Source of the DNA: Clostridiales bacterium
GTDB taxonomy: Bacteria; Bacillota; Clostridia; Oscillospirales; Acutalibacteraceae
DNA: 5,796 bases
Direction of reading: 5' to 3'
Assembly: GCA_021200075.1 (NCBI GenBank)
Contig: JAJQGZ010000071.1
Location: 1 to 5,796 of the forward strand
Shown: positions 1 through 5,758 of the stretch, one piece after another
How positions within the stretch are numbered: position 1 is the first letter of the stretch
Layout: every line of letters begins with the position of its first letter
Program-made: the position numbers and the translations under genes
The notes under the pieces: model-generated
What the model was told of the DNA's origin: nothing
Database searches by the model: none
Seen by the model: only the letters and a program-made list of their open reading frames with translations

Positions 1-14
1 ATACACGGTACTAC
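1..14 (+). repeat. 14-bp end repeat, left copy
   Basis: ATACACGGTACTAC at the first base of the window is matched exactly, in inverted orientation, by bases 5745-5758. The left copy continues into a perfect odd palindrome (ACGGTA-C-TACCGT, 5-17) that the right copy lacks. It may extend to the left of the window. No transposase lies between the copies, so calling them transposon ends would be inference. Confidence 0.5.
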
Positions 15-109
15 CGTATTTATTGTTTCAAGATACTAAAAAAGAGAACGAATATAATTTACTCGGATAGTATCGGTTACAAAAATGCATATAAAACAAG
101 AGCGTTTTT

Positions 110-134
110 GTAGGGGCGGATATCGTCCGCCCGC
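110..134 (+). repeat. REP-like palindrome with GTAG head, copy 1
   Basis: A GTAG tetranucleotide (110-113) is followed by a GC-rich hairpin: arm GGGCGGAT (114-121), loop ATC, arm GTCCGCCC (125-132). The outermost loop-side pair is a T-G wobble. The same 25 bases, with one difference, lie inverted at 5629-5653. A GTAG head plus a short GC-rich palindrome is the known layout of REP elements mobilised in trans by RAYT transposases. Membership of that class is inferred from layout only. Its GC content stands out sharply from the AT-rich surroundings. Confidence 0.7.
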
Positions 135-202
135 TATGTTGAGTAAAAATAAATACTTTAATAACAACAGAACCGTTTTTATAAAAAACTTTAAAATCCC
201 TA

Positions 203-231
203 TTGACAAAGGGAAAGGGATATGTTATTTA
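203..231 (+). promoter_or_regulatory. Sigma-A-type promoter of the GntR-ABC operon
   Basis: There is a perfect -35 box TTGACA at 203-208, a 17-base spacer, and a weak -10 TATTTA at 226-231. A better -10 match, TATAAC (230-235), lies too far away at 21 bases. The ATG at 222 falls inside this promoter, which argues against it as the start of the repressor gene. The operator at 232-260 lies just downstream. Confidence 0.6.
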
Positions 232-260
232 TAACTGTGATATTACAGTTAGCTAACTGC
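232..260 (+). promoter_or_regulatory. Operator with three alternating half-sites, probably for the GntR repressor
   Basis: TAACTGT (232-238) and ACAGTTA (245-251) form an inverted repeat with a six-base spacer, a 20-bp near-perfect palindrome. The second arm is shared with a perfect 14-bp palindrome, CAGTTAGCTAACTG (246-259). The array therefore has three half-sites in alternating orientation, TAACTG / CAGTTA / TAACTG. It sits between the -10 box and the ribosome site of a GntR-family gene. Dimeric GntR repressors bind such symmetric sites and YtrA-type members usually repress their own operon, so autoregulation is a good inference. Confidence 0.65.
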
Positions 261-266
261 TCTGTG

Positions 267-273
267 AAAGGAG
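267..273 (+). promoter_or_regulatory. Ribosome binding site that decides a TTG start for the GntR gene
   Basis: AAAGGAG is followed by eight bases and then TTG at 282-284. No comparable site precedes the in-frame ATG at 222, which lies inside the promoter. Confidence 0.8.
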
Positions 274-281
274 AGAATGTC

Positions 282-659
282 TTGATTTTTATAGACTATC
301 ACAGCAGAACGCCTATATACGAGCAAATCAAGGAGCAAATAATTATGCTTATAAACACTGGTGTGTACAAACCCGAAGACAGGCTTCCGTCAATCAGGAA
401 CTTGGCAAGCGAGCTTAACATCAATGTGAACACAATTAAGCGTGCATTTGCCGAGCTGGACAAGGACGGCGTTACATATTCGGCTCCGGGCAGGGGTATT
501 TTCGTCTCGTCAAATCCGATAGGAAACGAAAAGGTAAAAAAATCCGCACTTGAGGATATAAAAACCGTAGTAATATCCGGCAAGGCAAGGGGCGTTACCG
601 AGGACGATTTAAACGAACTTATAAAAACCATTTACGGCGCAGGTGATAAAAATGATTGA
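282..659 (+). CDS. YtrA-type GntR family transcriptional regulator
   Basis: This is a 125-residue cytoplasmic DNA-binding repressor. The N-terminal winged helix-turn-helix fills about residues 5-75: the opening SRTPIYEQIKEQI helix, the RLPSIRNLASELNINVNTIKRA helix-turn-helix core with the LPS-R-LA pattern typical of GntR proteins, and a wing ending PGRGIFV. Only about 50 residues follow, largely helical. This is the small dimerisation tail of the YtrA subfamily rather than a large FadR- or UTRA-type sensor domain. The start is the TTG with AAAGGAG eight bases upstream; an in-frame ATG 60 bases earlier lies in the promoter and is unlikely. The gene is intact and overlaps the ATPase start by eight bases, so the two are probably translationally coupled. 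YtrA-type regulators characteristically precede ABC transporter genes and several respond to cell-envelope antibiotics. The ligand here cannot be read from the sequence. Confidence 0.92.
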   Translation: MIFIDYHSRTPIYEQIKEQIIMLINTGVYKPEDRLPSIRNLASELNINVNTIKRAFAELDKDGVTYSAPGRGIFVSSNPIGNEKVKKSALEDIKTVVISGKARGVTEDDLNELIKTIYGAGDKND

Positions 660-1549
660 AATTAAAAATGTTACCAAAAAATTCGGCGATTTCACGGCGA
701 TTGAGGATATTTTTCCTCACGGTCGGTGAAAGCTCGATATACGGTCTGGTCGGATATAACGGCGCAGGCAAAACCGCTCTGCTCAAAATTTGCGCAGGCA
801 TTTACAAAACCGACGGCGGAGCGGTTTACATTGGCGGAGAAAATGTGTACGACAACGGCGTACTTAGAGCTGATATGCTCTACATTCCCGATGATTTATA
901 CTTCCTCCCCGGCGCAAATCTTCTCAAGATGAAAAAGTTTTACAAGGGATATTTTCCCAATTTTTCCGACAGTGTGTTTGACAATATGGTTGACGCTATG
1001 GGTTTGAATGCAAAGAAAAACATCGCTTCCTTTTCAAAGAGAATACAAAGGCAGGCGCAGATAGCTTTGGCTATGGCGACAAAGCCGAAATATGTACTGC
1101 TTGACGAAGTGTTCGACGGCATAGACCCGCAAAAGGGGAGTTTGTGCAAAAATATTTTCCTTGAATATATGGCGAAAACCGGCTGTTCTATGATTTTGAG
1201 CAGTCACAATCTCGGGGAGCTTTCGGATTTATGCGACCATATTGCACTGATAAACGGCAGAAAGCTGGCGCTGAATGTGAGCGTTGACGATGTAAGCACG
1301 GCATATAAAAAATACCGAATGATTTTTGCCGAAAATGCTCAGAAGTCGCTTTTCGACGGCATTGAAAATAAGGGTATAACAATTGACGGCAGGACGGCTT
1401 CGATAATCGTAAGCACCAATTTTGACAGTACAAGGCTAAATGAACTGCGCCCGATACATATTGACAGCGTGAATCTCTCCGTGGAGGAGATATTCTTAAA
1501 TGAAATGGAGGATAAAAAATATGACATTGCAAAAATCTTCAGCGAATAA
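652..1549 (+). CDS. ABC transporter ATP-binding protein (YtrB-like), frameshifted near the N-terminus
   Basis: This is the ATPase subunit of an ABC-2 exporter. The true start is the ATG at 652 (AGGTGA upstream), beginning MIEIKNVTKKFGDFTAIEDI. That frame hits TGA at 727-729. The rest of the protein is one frame over, and removing one T from the T5 run at 710-714 rejoins them as IEDIFLTVGESSIYGLVG, giving 298 residues. With that numbering, Walker A GYNGAGKT is 34-41, the family-typical YIPDD lies near 80, Walker B LLDE ends at D151-E152, the D-loop is GIDP, and the switch histidine in SSHN is H185. The signature motif reads FSKRIQRQ, with Arg130 where a glycine is expected. The C-terminal region of about 70 residues ends EIFLNEMEDKKYDIAKIFSE-like. 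It overlaps the permease start by 29 bases. The open part in the second frame runs 656-1549; its first 19 codons are spurious. Confidence 0.88.
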
Positions 1550-1874
1550 GCAAGCCGCCCGATACGATTTCAAGCGGGCGATTGTAAGTCTTCCGTTTCC
1601 GTTTGCGGTATCCGTTTTGGTCGCACTCTATATTTTTGTATATTCGCCGATTTCATTTTTCAGCAACTACAGCTATAACTATAACTATAACGGCAATATC
1701 GCAGACACAATTGAAACTATCCGTGAGGATATGATAATAGCGCTTATAGGCGATAATTTTAATGTTTTTATCGGAATTTTTGCCGTAATTATCGGTGTAC
1801 TGTTTGCATTTTTGCTCCTTTCTGTTTATGATGAAGAAAAACCGAGTGAACTTCTATTTTTCAAACGGTGTTGA
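1521..1874 (+). pseudogene. Permease piece 1: N-terminus with two membrane segments
   Basis: This is the first open frame of the permease, correct up to about 1837 and spurious afterwards until TGA at 1872-1874. A basic, Lys/Arg-rich N-terminal stretch precedes membrane segment 1 (about residues 24-45, SLPFPFAVSVLVALYIFVY). An outward loop with a YNYNYN run follows, then segment 2 (about 78-101, VFIGIFAVIIGVLFAFLLL). Confidence 0.8.
1674..1691 (+). repeat. Three tandem TATAAC hexamers inside the permease gene
   Basis: TATAAC is repeated exactly three times. In frame it gives the YNYNYN run in the predicted loop between membrane segments 1 and 2. The unit is a multiple of three, so copy-number change would alter loop length without a frameshift. 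Confidence 0.75.
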
Positions 1875-2100
1875 CAGGAAAACGATGTTCAAAAACAGAG
1901 TGAAAGCGTCGATGCTTGCAATGGCAGTCAGCGCCGCCGTACCGATTATAATTGATGTTGCAATAAATATTTACTGCGTCGGCAGACCGCTTTATGTAAT
2001 TTACCACGCATTTTTTCGTCTTTTTGGAATATTTTGCGTATATGCTGGCTGGCTTTTCACTGATGTCAATTTCTATGGCACTATGCAATACTATTGTTGA
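1795..2100 (+). pseudogene. Permease piece 2: VNFY motif and third membrane segment
   Basis: This frame is open from 1795, but the meaningful part begins around 1842 with NRVNFYFSNGVDRKTMFKNR (V near residue 109), which resembles the cytoplasmic VDFYHSLP motif of the family. A hydrophobic stretch MLAMAVSAAVPIIIDVAINI follows. After about 2011 the good frame moves on by one base and reads VFLEYFAYMLAGFSLMSISM up to 2107, which is open but too short to stand alone. Confidence 0.7.
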
Positions 2101-2789
2101 ATCCCTCTTTTTTCGGTGCAGGAATTATATGGCTTCCGAGCGTTGCGGTGTTCTCGTTTAACGAAATGTACAGTACATTTTTAAGAGGATTTACATCAAG
2201 CTCGAGTATAGGCGGTATGCTTGGAGCAGTCTCGATTATAAATCCCGTTTTCTTCGGCAAAGGGCTTAACGAGACGACAATATCGAACAATGTCTTTACT
2301 TTCTGCACAAGAAGCCTAAATGATTCCGGTATGTACTACTATATGTTTAATATGCAAGGTGAAAAATGGCTGACGGCGGATTACATAGTGCCGATTATAG
2401 TATGGCTTGCATTATGCTGTGCGTTTTTATTTGTTGCAAGGCAGATTTTGCTGAAACGCAAAACGGAGAACGCCGGTATCCACGGCACAACACCTATTGC
2501 CTGCACGGTATTTGCAATTGAAGCCAGTGTGCTTGCGATGGCAATTATTGTATATCTCCTCGGCAGTGATGAGCAGTATAATTCAATCGGCAAAGCTCCG
2601 GCATTCGTAATTGCATTAATCGCATTGATTTTGATATATTTTATAATCATAAGCATATCAAAGCGGAAAATAAAGCACGGCAAAAAGCTTTGCTCCCGGA
2701 CTTTGCACAGCCGGAGTTATATGCGTTATATTCGCAGTCCTTTCGACAGGCGGTTTCGGCTACACCGAGCGTGTTCCCGATATAGATAA
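2094..2789 (+). pseudogene. Permease piece 3: central membrane segments
   Basis: This frame is meaningful from about 2108 to 2682. It holds FFGAGIIWLPSVAVF, then a long polar loop of about 70 residues rich in Ser, Asn and Gly. Three strong hydrophobic segments follow: YIVPIIVWLALCCAFLFVA, ACTVFAIEASVLAMAIIVYL and FVIALIALILIYFIIISI. The last is followed by a basic SKRKIKHGK stretch, probably cytoplasmic. The final 35 or so codons before the stop at 2787-2789 are out of frame. Confidence 0.75.
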
Positions 2790-3228
2790 TATAGAATATG
2801 CAACGATAACAACAACTAACTTTAACGCCACCGGCAGCGAGAGTATATATGATTATTATGCTGAGGACGAATATGCTTTGGAAAACACTTTCACCTACGG
2901 AGCATCCTGCAAAACTTCCTGCGTTCTCACTCAAAAAGAGGATTTGGAAACGCTGACGACAGTCCACAAAAAGCTTGCTGAAAGCACCGGAGATAAAAAC
3001 GGAAATTACACTTGCGTATACTATGTACTCAAGGACGGCTCAACATTCAGCCGAACATTTTATGTAAACAGTGAGAGTGCATCTTTCGAGACTCTCTCAA
3101 TCAGGGACACAAACGCATTTAAAGATGAGCTTACCTATCTGATGTCGTCCGAGCAAAAGGATTCCGATACTGAGAGCGAGCTTGAAAGCTATATAAAAAA
3201 ATTACAAACGACGATACAAACAGTGTGA
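2683..3228 (+). pseudogene. Permease piece 4: last membrane segment and first half of the C-terminal domain
   Basis: The frame from about 2683 opens with AGVICVIFAVLSTGGFGYTE, the last hydrophobic segment. An acidic, soluble region with no further membrane stretch follows (DIDNIEYATITTTNF onward). It has no start codon or ribosome site of its own, so it is read as a continuation of the same gene. It ends at TGA 3226-3228, after the A7 run at 3195-3201. Confidence 0.7.
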
Positions 3229-3953
3229 GCGAATACGATTTCTTCGGCAATGTTGACGAAGCGAGCGCAAAAAAGCTGTTGCATAACGGTGATGTTGTAC
3301 TGACCGATGCCGATTCCGTAACAAAATATGGTATCGCCAACACCGACGAGCTTACCGACGCTCTGCTTGCCGACCTGCTGAATTCAAGCTATGAGGACAG
3401 ATATAAATCCGGCGAAAAGCCGATAGGCATAATCACATTCTGCGACCTCTCGTCTACGGAAATTTCCGCAACTTACGCCGATACCGAAGAAGTGTTTTAT
3501 ACCAATACAATTTACGGTGCATTAAGCTATTATCTCTACGAGTCGATGACAAATACCGTAAATTATCTTAAATCAAGCGGCGATTATGATTTGCTCAGCG
3601 GCGACAACCTCTTTGAGGAACACAGCGTAAACAAGGCTTATGCTGTTAAATGCTCCGATTACAGAGAACTTAGCAGCATTGTGCCGAGCAGGTATATGTC
3701 ATACATTTTCTGTCAGTCAGTCTCCTTTGAAGAAGAGGACGAAGCATACGACAATGCTCTCAGCACAAACTCCGAGATTGTTGAGCTTTTTAAGGAAAAC
3801 GGCACGAAAGTTACGGATGCCGACGAGCTTAAAACACTTGATGAAAAATCTTGGATTTACAGATATGCGTCGAGCGACGATTACATTGTGCTCTTCATCG
3901 GAGAAAATGGCGGCAGGTATATCCGCCTGATAACCGACGAGGAAGCACCCTAA
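3225..3953 (+). pseudogene. Permease piece 5: C-terminal soluble domain, acidic
   Basis: This frame opens at a GTG overlapping the previous stop. No Shine-Dalgarno sequence lies upstream, so it is probably not an independent gene. About 242 residues are acidic and rich in Asp, Glu, Ser and Tyr, with no membrane segment or signal peptide. Upstream in the same frame the sequence reads sensibly (TNDDTNSVSEYDFFGN), which places the junction at the A7 run 3195-3201. I do not recognise the fold. Given the nine or so hydrophobic segments before it, it may lie outside the membrane. It ends at TAA 3951-3953, 27 bases before the terminator stem. Confidence 0.7.
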
Positions 3954-3977
3954 TTTTTATAAACAATTCTGTATTTC

Positions 3978-4012
3978 AAAAAATCCCGAGAACATCAAGT
4001 CCTCGGGATTTT
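3978..4012. terminator. Bidirectional intrinsic terminator between convergent operons
   Basis: AAAATCCCGAG (3980-3990) and CTCGGGATTTT (4002-4012) form a perfect 11-bp stem with an 11-base loop. On the forward strand the stem ends in TTTT. On the reverse strand the A-run 3978-3983 reads as six T. It lies between the permease stop (3953) and the SPFH stop (4042), so it can serve both transcripts. Confidence 0.88.
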
Positions 4013-4041
4013 CGATACCTGCAATAGCTGCATATCAATTT

Positions 4042-4979
4042 TTATTCCTGCGCATCGTGCGTATTTACGCTTTCAACTATACCCTGCGCAAGACCGGCAA
4101 TTCCCTGAATTTCCGACGGGATAATAATTTTTGTCGCCTTGCCGTCGGCTGCCTTTGCAAATGCATCAAGCGTTTTGAGCTTAATTACGGATTCGTCAGT
4201 ATTCGCCTCGTTAAGTTTTTTGATAGCCTCGGCGGTTGCTTCCTGAATTTCCTTTATAGCGAGAGCTTCACCCTGCGCTTCTTTAATCTTGGCTTCCTTA
4301 ACAGCTTCCGCATTGAGGATAGCGGATTCCTTTTTCGCCTGAGCCTCGAGTATTTTTGATTCCTTATGACCCTCGGCGACAAGGATTTTTGACTGCTTCT
4401 CACCCTCGGCACGGAGTATGGCTTCTCGCCTTTCTCGCTCCGCTTTCATCTGCTTTTCCATAGCGTCCTGAATTTCCCTCGGAGGGATAATATTCTTCAG
4501 CTCAACTCTGTTTATCTTTATTCCCCAGGAGTCCGTCGCTTCATCAAGGATTATCCTAATCTTTGAATTTATCGTATCTCGTGAGGTGAGGGTTGAATCA
4601 AGCTCAAGCTCACCTATAATATTACGCAGGGTTGTGGCGGAGAGATTTGCGATGGCGGCTATCGGACTTTCAACCCCGTAGGTATAAAGCTTCGGGTCGG
4701 TTATCTGATAGAATACAACGGTATCTATCTGCATTGTTACATTATCCTTTGTAATAACCGCCTGCGGTTCAAAATCGACAACCTTTTCCTTGAGCGAAAT
4801 TTTATTCGCCACCCTCTCGATAAACGGAATTTTTATGTGCAATCCCGTCTGCCAGGTGGTGCTGTACACGCCGAGCCGTTCGATAACATAAGCCTCCGAC
4901 TCGGTACAATCCTCACATTTTTAACTACCACGGCAATAATGACCGCAAGAACCAATACAATTAATATAGTGCCTATCAT
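4042..4979 (-). CDS. Paraslipin-type SPFH/band-7 membrane protein (QmcA-like), frameshifted near the N-terminus
   Basis: This is a membrane-anchored SPFH protein expected to form oligomeric scaffolds in the cytoplasmic membrane. It starts at ATG 4979-4977 with AAAGGTGAG upstream and opens MIGTILIVLVLAVIIAVVV, a single N-terminal membrane anchor, followed by KNVRIVP. One G then appears to be missing (forward-strand C near 4902, CC to C). Restoring it links to ESEAYVIERLGVYSTTWQTG and gives 312 residues, normal for the family. Unrestored, the first frame stops at 4833-4835. In the rebuilt protein the SPFH domain covers about 25-175, PPREIQDAM is at 166-174, and a long charged coiled coil rich in AEG/EA repeats covers about 174-262. 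The C-terminus has KIIIPSEIQG as in paraslipins. It follows the NfeD gene by 15 bases; this pairing is the well-known NfeD-slipin operon. The main open part is 4042-4869. Confidence 0.9.
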
Positions 4980-4994
4980 AATATCTCACCTTTC

Positions 4995-5420
4995 TTAAAT
5001 ATCTTTTCGTAACACAACAGCTTTAACTCCCTCAATCCTGTCAACGACCACAATGCAGTCCTCCGGAATAACGGTACCGTCCGCCGAGCGTGCGCTCCAT
5101 ACCGAACCGCCCACCTTAACAGGACCGGTTGACTGCATATTGTCAACAGCCTGAGTGACTATGCCACTCTGCCCTATGCAGGAATCGGCGTTGAGCTTTT
5201 GCGTCTTTTTATTATTTTTCTTCACAAACGGAATTGCTATACCGATTAGTATTACGGAAATTACAACAAAAATAACAATCTGAACAGCCGTATCCGCACC
5301 CAGCGCACAGGCGACCGCCGAAACTGCCGCTGCAACCGTAAACCATATACTGACAAACTGTGATGTGCAAATTTCCAAAACAAGTGCAACAGCTCCGATT
5401 GCGAGCCAAACATAAAGCAT
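4995..5420 (-). CDS. Short NfeD-like membrane protein
   Basis: This is a 141-residue partner of the SPFH protein and the first gene of the reverse operon. Three hydrophobic segments (about 2-20, 22-42 and 46-66) are followed by a basic KKNNKKTQK stretch. A C-terminal OB-fold-like domain follows (about 78-139) with GQSGIVTQ, GPVKVGGSVWSARS and a final VVDRIEGVKAVVLR strand pair. That is the short NfeD1b type, without the N-terminal ClpP-like protease domain of long NfeD proteins. The start is ATG 5420-5418, with AAAGGGGAGT (5428-5437) about eight bases upstream. An in-frame ATG at 5483 would add 21 polar residues and lies upstream of the ribosome site and inside the likely promoter, so it is rejected. 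The gene is intact. Short NfeD proteins bind slipins through the OB domain; the role in membrane quality control or microdomain formation is known for the family, not shown here. Confidence 0.92.
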   Translation of the reverse strand: MLYVWLAIGAVALVLEICTSQFVSIWFTVAAAVSAVACALGADTAVQIVIFVVISVILIGIAIPFVKKNNKKTQKLNADSCIGQSGIVTQAVDNMQSTGPVKVGGSVWSARSADGTVIPEDCIVVVDRIEGVKAVVLRKDI

Positions 5421-5443
5421 ATCGTCCACTCCCCTTTTATAAA

Positions 5444-5467
5444 TATTATCCGTTTTATTATCCGTTT
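5444..5467 (-). repeat. Exact tandem duplication of 12 bases in the NfeD leader
   Basis: TATTATCCGTTT occurs twice with no gap (5444-5455 and 5456-5467), reading AAACGGATAATA twice on the transcribed strand. It spans the predicted first bases of the NfeD mRNA, between the -10 box and the ribosome site. It could be a regulator site pair or a replication-slippage duplication. Confidence 0.8.
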
Positions 5468-5473
5468 GATTAA

Positions 5474-5502
5474 ATATTACCAAAAAATAAAACCAATTGC
5501 AA
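5474..5502 (-). promoter_or_regulatory. Likely promoter of the NfeD-SPFH operon
   Basis: Read on the reverse strand, TTGCAA (5502-5497) and TAATAT (5479-5474) are 17 bases apart, each matching the sigma-A consensus at four of six positions. Transcription would start near 5467, about 47 bases before the NfeD ATG. The region is very AT-rich, so weaker alternatives exist. Confidence 0.45.
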
Positions 5503-5516
5503 TATACAAATAAAGG

Positions 5517-5537
5517 CAGGGTAAAATTTTTGCCCTG
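5517..5537. other. Weak hairpin upstream of the NfeD promoter
   Basis: CAGGG (5517-5521) pairs with CCCTG (5533-5537), extended by a T-G and A-T pairs across the AT-rich interior. TTT follows on the forward strand. It may be a weak terminator or chance structure. Confidence 0.3.
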
Positions 5538-5561
5538 TTTAACCCTGACTTTACATAAAAT

Positions 5562-5590
5562 AAACCGCAGGTTATCCGCCTGCGGTTTTT
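5562..5590. terminator. Intrinsic terminator-like hairpin
   Basis: AAACCGCAGG (5562-5571) and CCTGCGGTTT (5579-5588) form a perfect 10-bp stem with loop TTATCCG. The forward strand ends in TTTTT. On the reverse strand the stem is followed by TTTATTTTAT. No forward gene lies immediately upstream, so it may end a reverse-strand gene entering from beyond the window or block antisense transcription from the NfeD promoter region. Confidence 0.65.
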
Positions 5591-5628
5591 ATAGTATGAT
5601 ATCCGACCTTTGTTCTTGTTCAAATATG

Positions 5629-5653
5629 GCGGGCGGATGATATCCGCCCCTAC
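5629..5653 (-). repeat. REP-like palindrome with GTAG head, copy 2 (inverted)
   Basis: On the reverse strand GTAG (5653-5650) is followed by GGGCGGAT, loop ATC and ATCCGCCC, a perfect 8-bp stem. It differs from copy 1 by one base, where copy 1 has a T-G wobble. Weak similarity continues past the hairpin in both copies (CTATGTTGAGTAA against CCATATTTGAACAA), so the unit may be about 40 bases long. Heads point outward, away from the genes. Confidence 0.7.
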
Positions 5654-5744
5654 TGCAAAGTGTCATCTATATCTTTAAAATCATTTCTGCGTTGCATAAA
5701 TTTCTTTCCGTGATCTTTCATATTGTTGGGCATATCAAAAATTT

Positions 5745-5758
5745 GTAGTACCGTGTAT
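5745..5758 (-). repeat. 14-bp end repeat, right copy
   Basis: GTAGTACCGTGTAT is the exact reverse complement of bases 1-14. The match stops on its inner side (C against A). The outer side cannot be compared because the left copy starts at the window edge. Confidence 0.5.

Larger units (their letters stand above)
1521..3953 (+). pseudogene. ABC-2-type permease with large C-terminal domain, broken by five indels
   Basis: This is the membrane partner of the ATPase. Translation starts at ATG 1521, with GGAGG at 1507-1511. Rebuilding the frame gives about 809 residues with roughly nine hydrophobic segments in the first 410, then a soluble region of about 395. Apparent lesions: an extra A in A5 1837-1841 (an extra T in T5 1857-1861 is the alternative), an extra T in T6 2011-2016 (or T5 2021-2025), an extra T in T6 2108-2113, an extra A in A5 2682-2686, and one A missing (or two extra) in A7 3195-3201. 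The rebuilt stretch NRVNFYFSNGVDRKTMF matches the VDFYHSLPxxRxxLF-type motif known in Firmicutes ABC-2 permeases of GntR-linked operons. No in-frame nonsense substitution is seen. Sequencing error or recent decay could both explain this. The substrate is unknown. Confidence 0.82.

Noticed and set aside
85..234. Forward frame from ATG 85 running through the palindrome and promoter
   Set aside because: There is no ribosome site, the codon pattern is implausible, and it is interrupted by functional regulatory DNA.
652..729. Programmed frameshifting at the T5 run in the ATPase gene
   Set aside because: There is no stimulatory hairpin or internal ribosome site pattern, and several similar indels occur in neighbouring genes, so a shared cause is simpler.
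1188..1532. Reverse-strand open frame opposite the ATPase
   Set aside because: It is rich in Cys, Arg, His and Pro and has no ribosome site; it is a shadow of the forward gene.
4057..4359. Forward open frame inside the SPFH gene
   Set aside because: It is antisense to a conserved coiled-coil region and has no start signal.
5650..5733. A 27-residue reverse-strand open frame beginning MPNNMKDHGKKF whose TAG stop is the head of the REP-like palindrome
   Set aside because: It has no Shine-Dalgarno sequence and no recognised similarity, and it is very short. It could be the eroded tail of a gene cut by the repeat, but the sequence does not show this.
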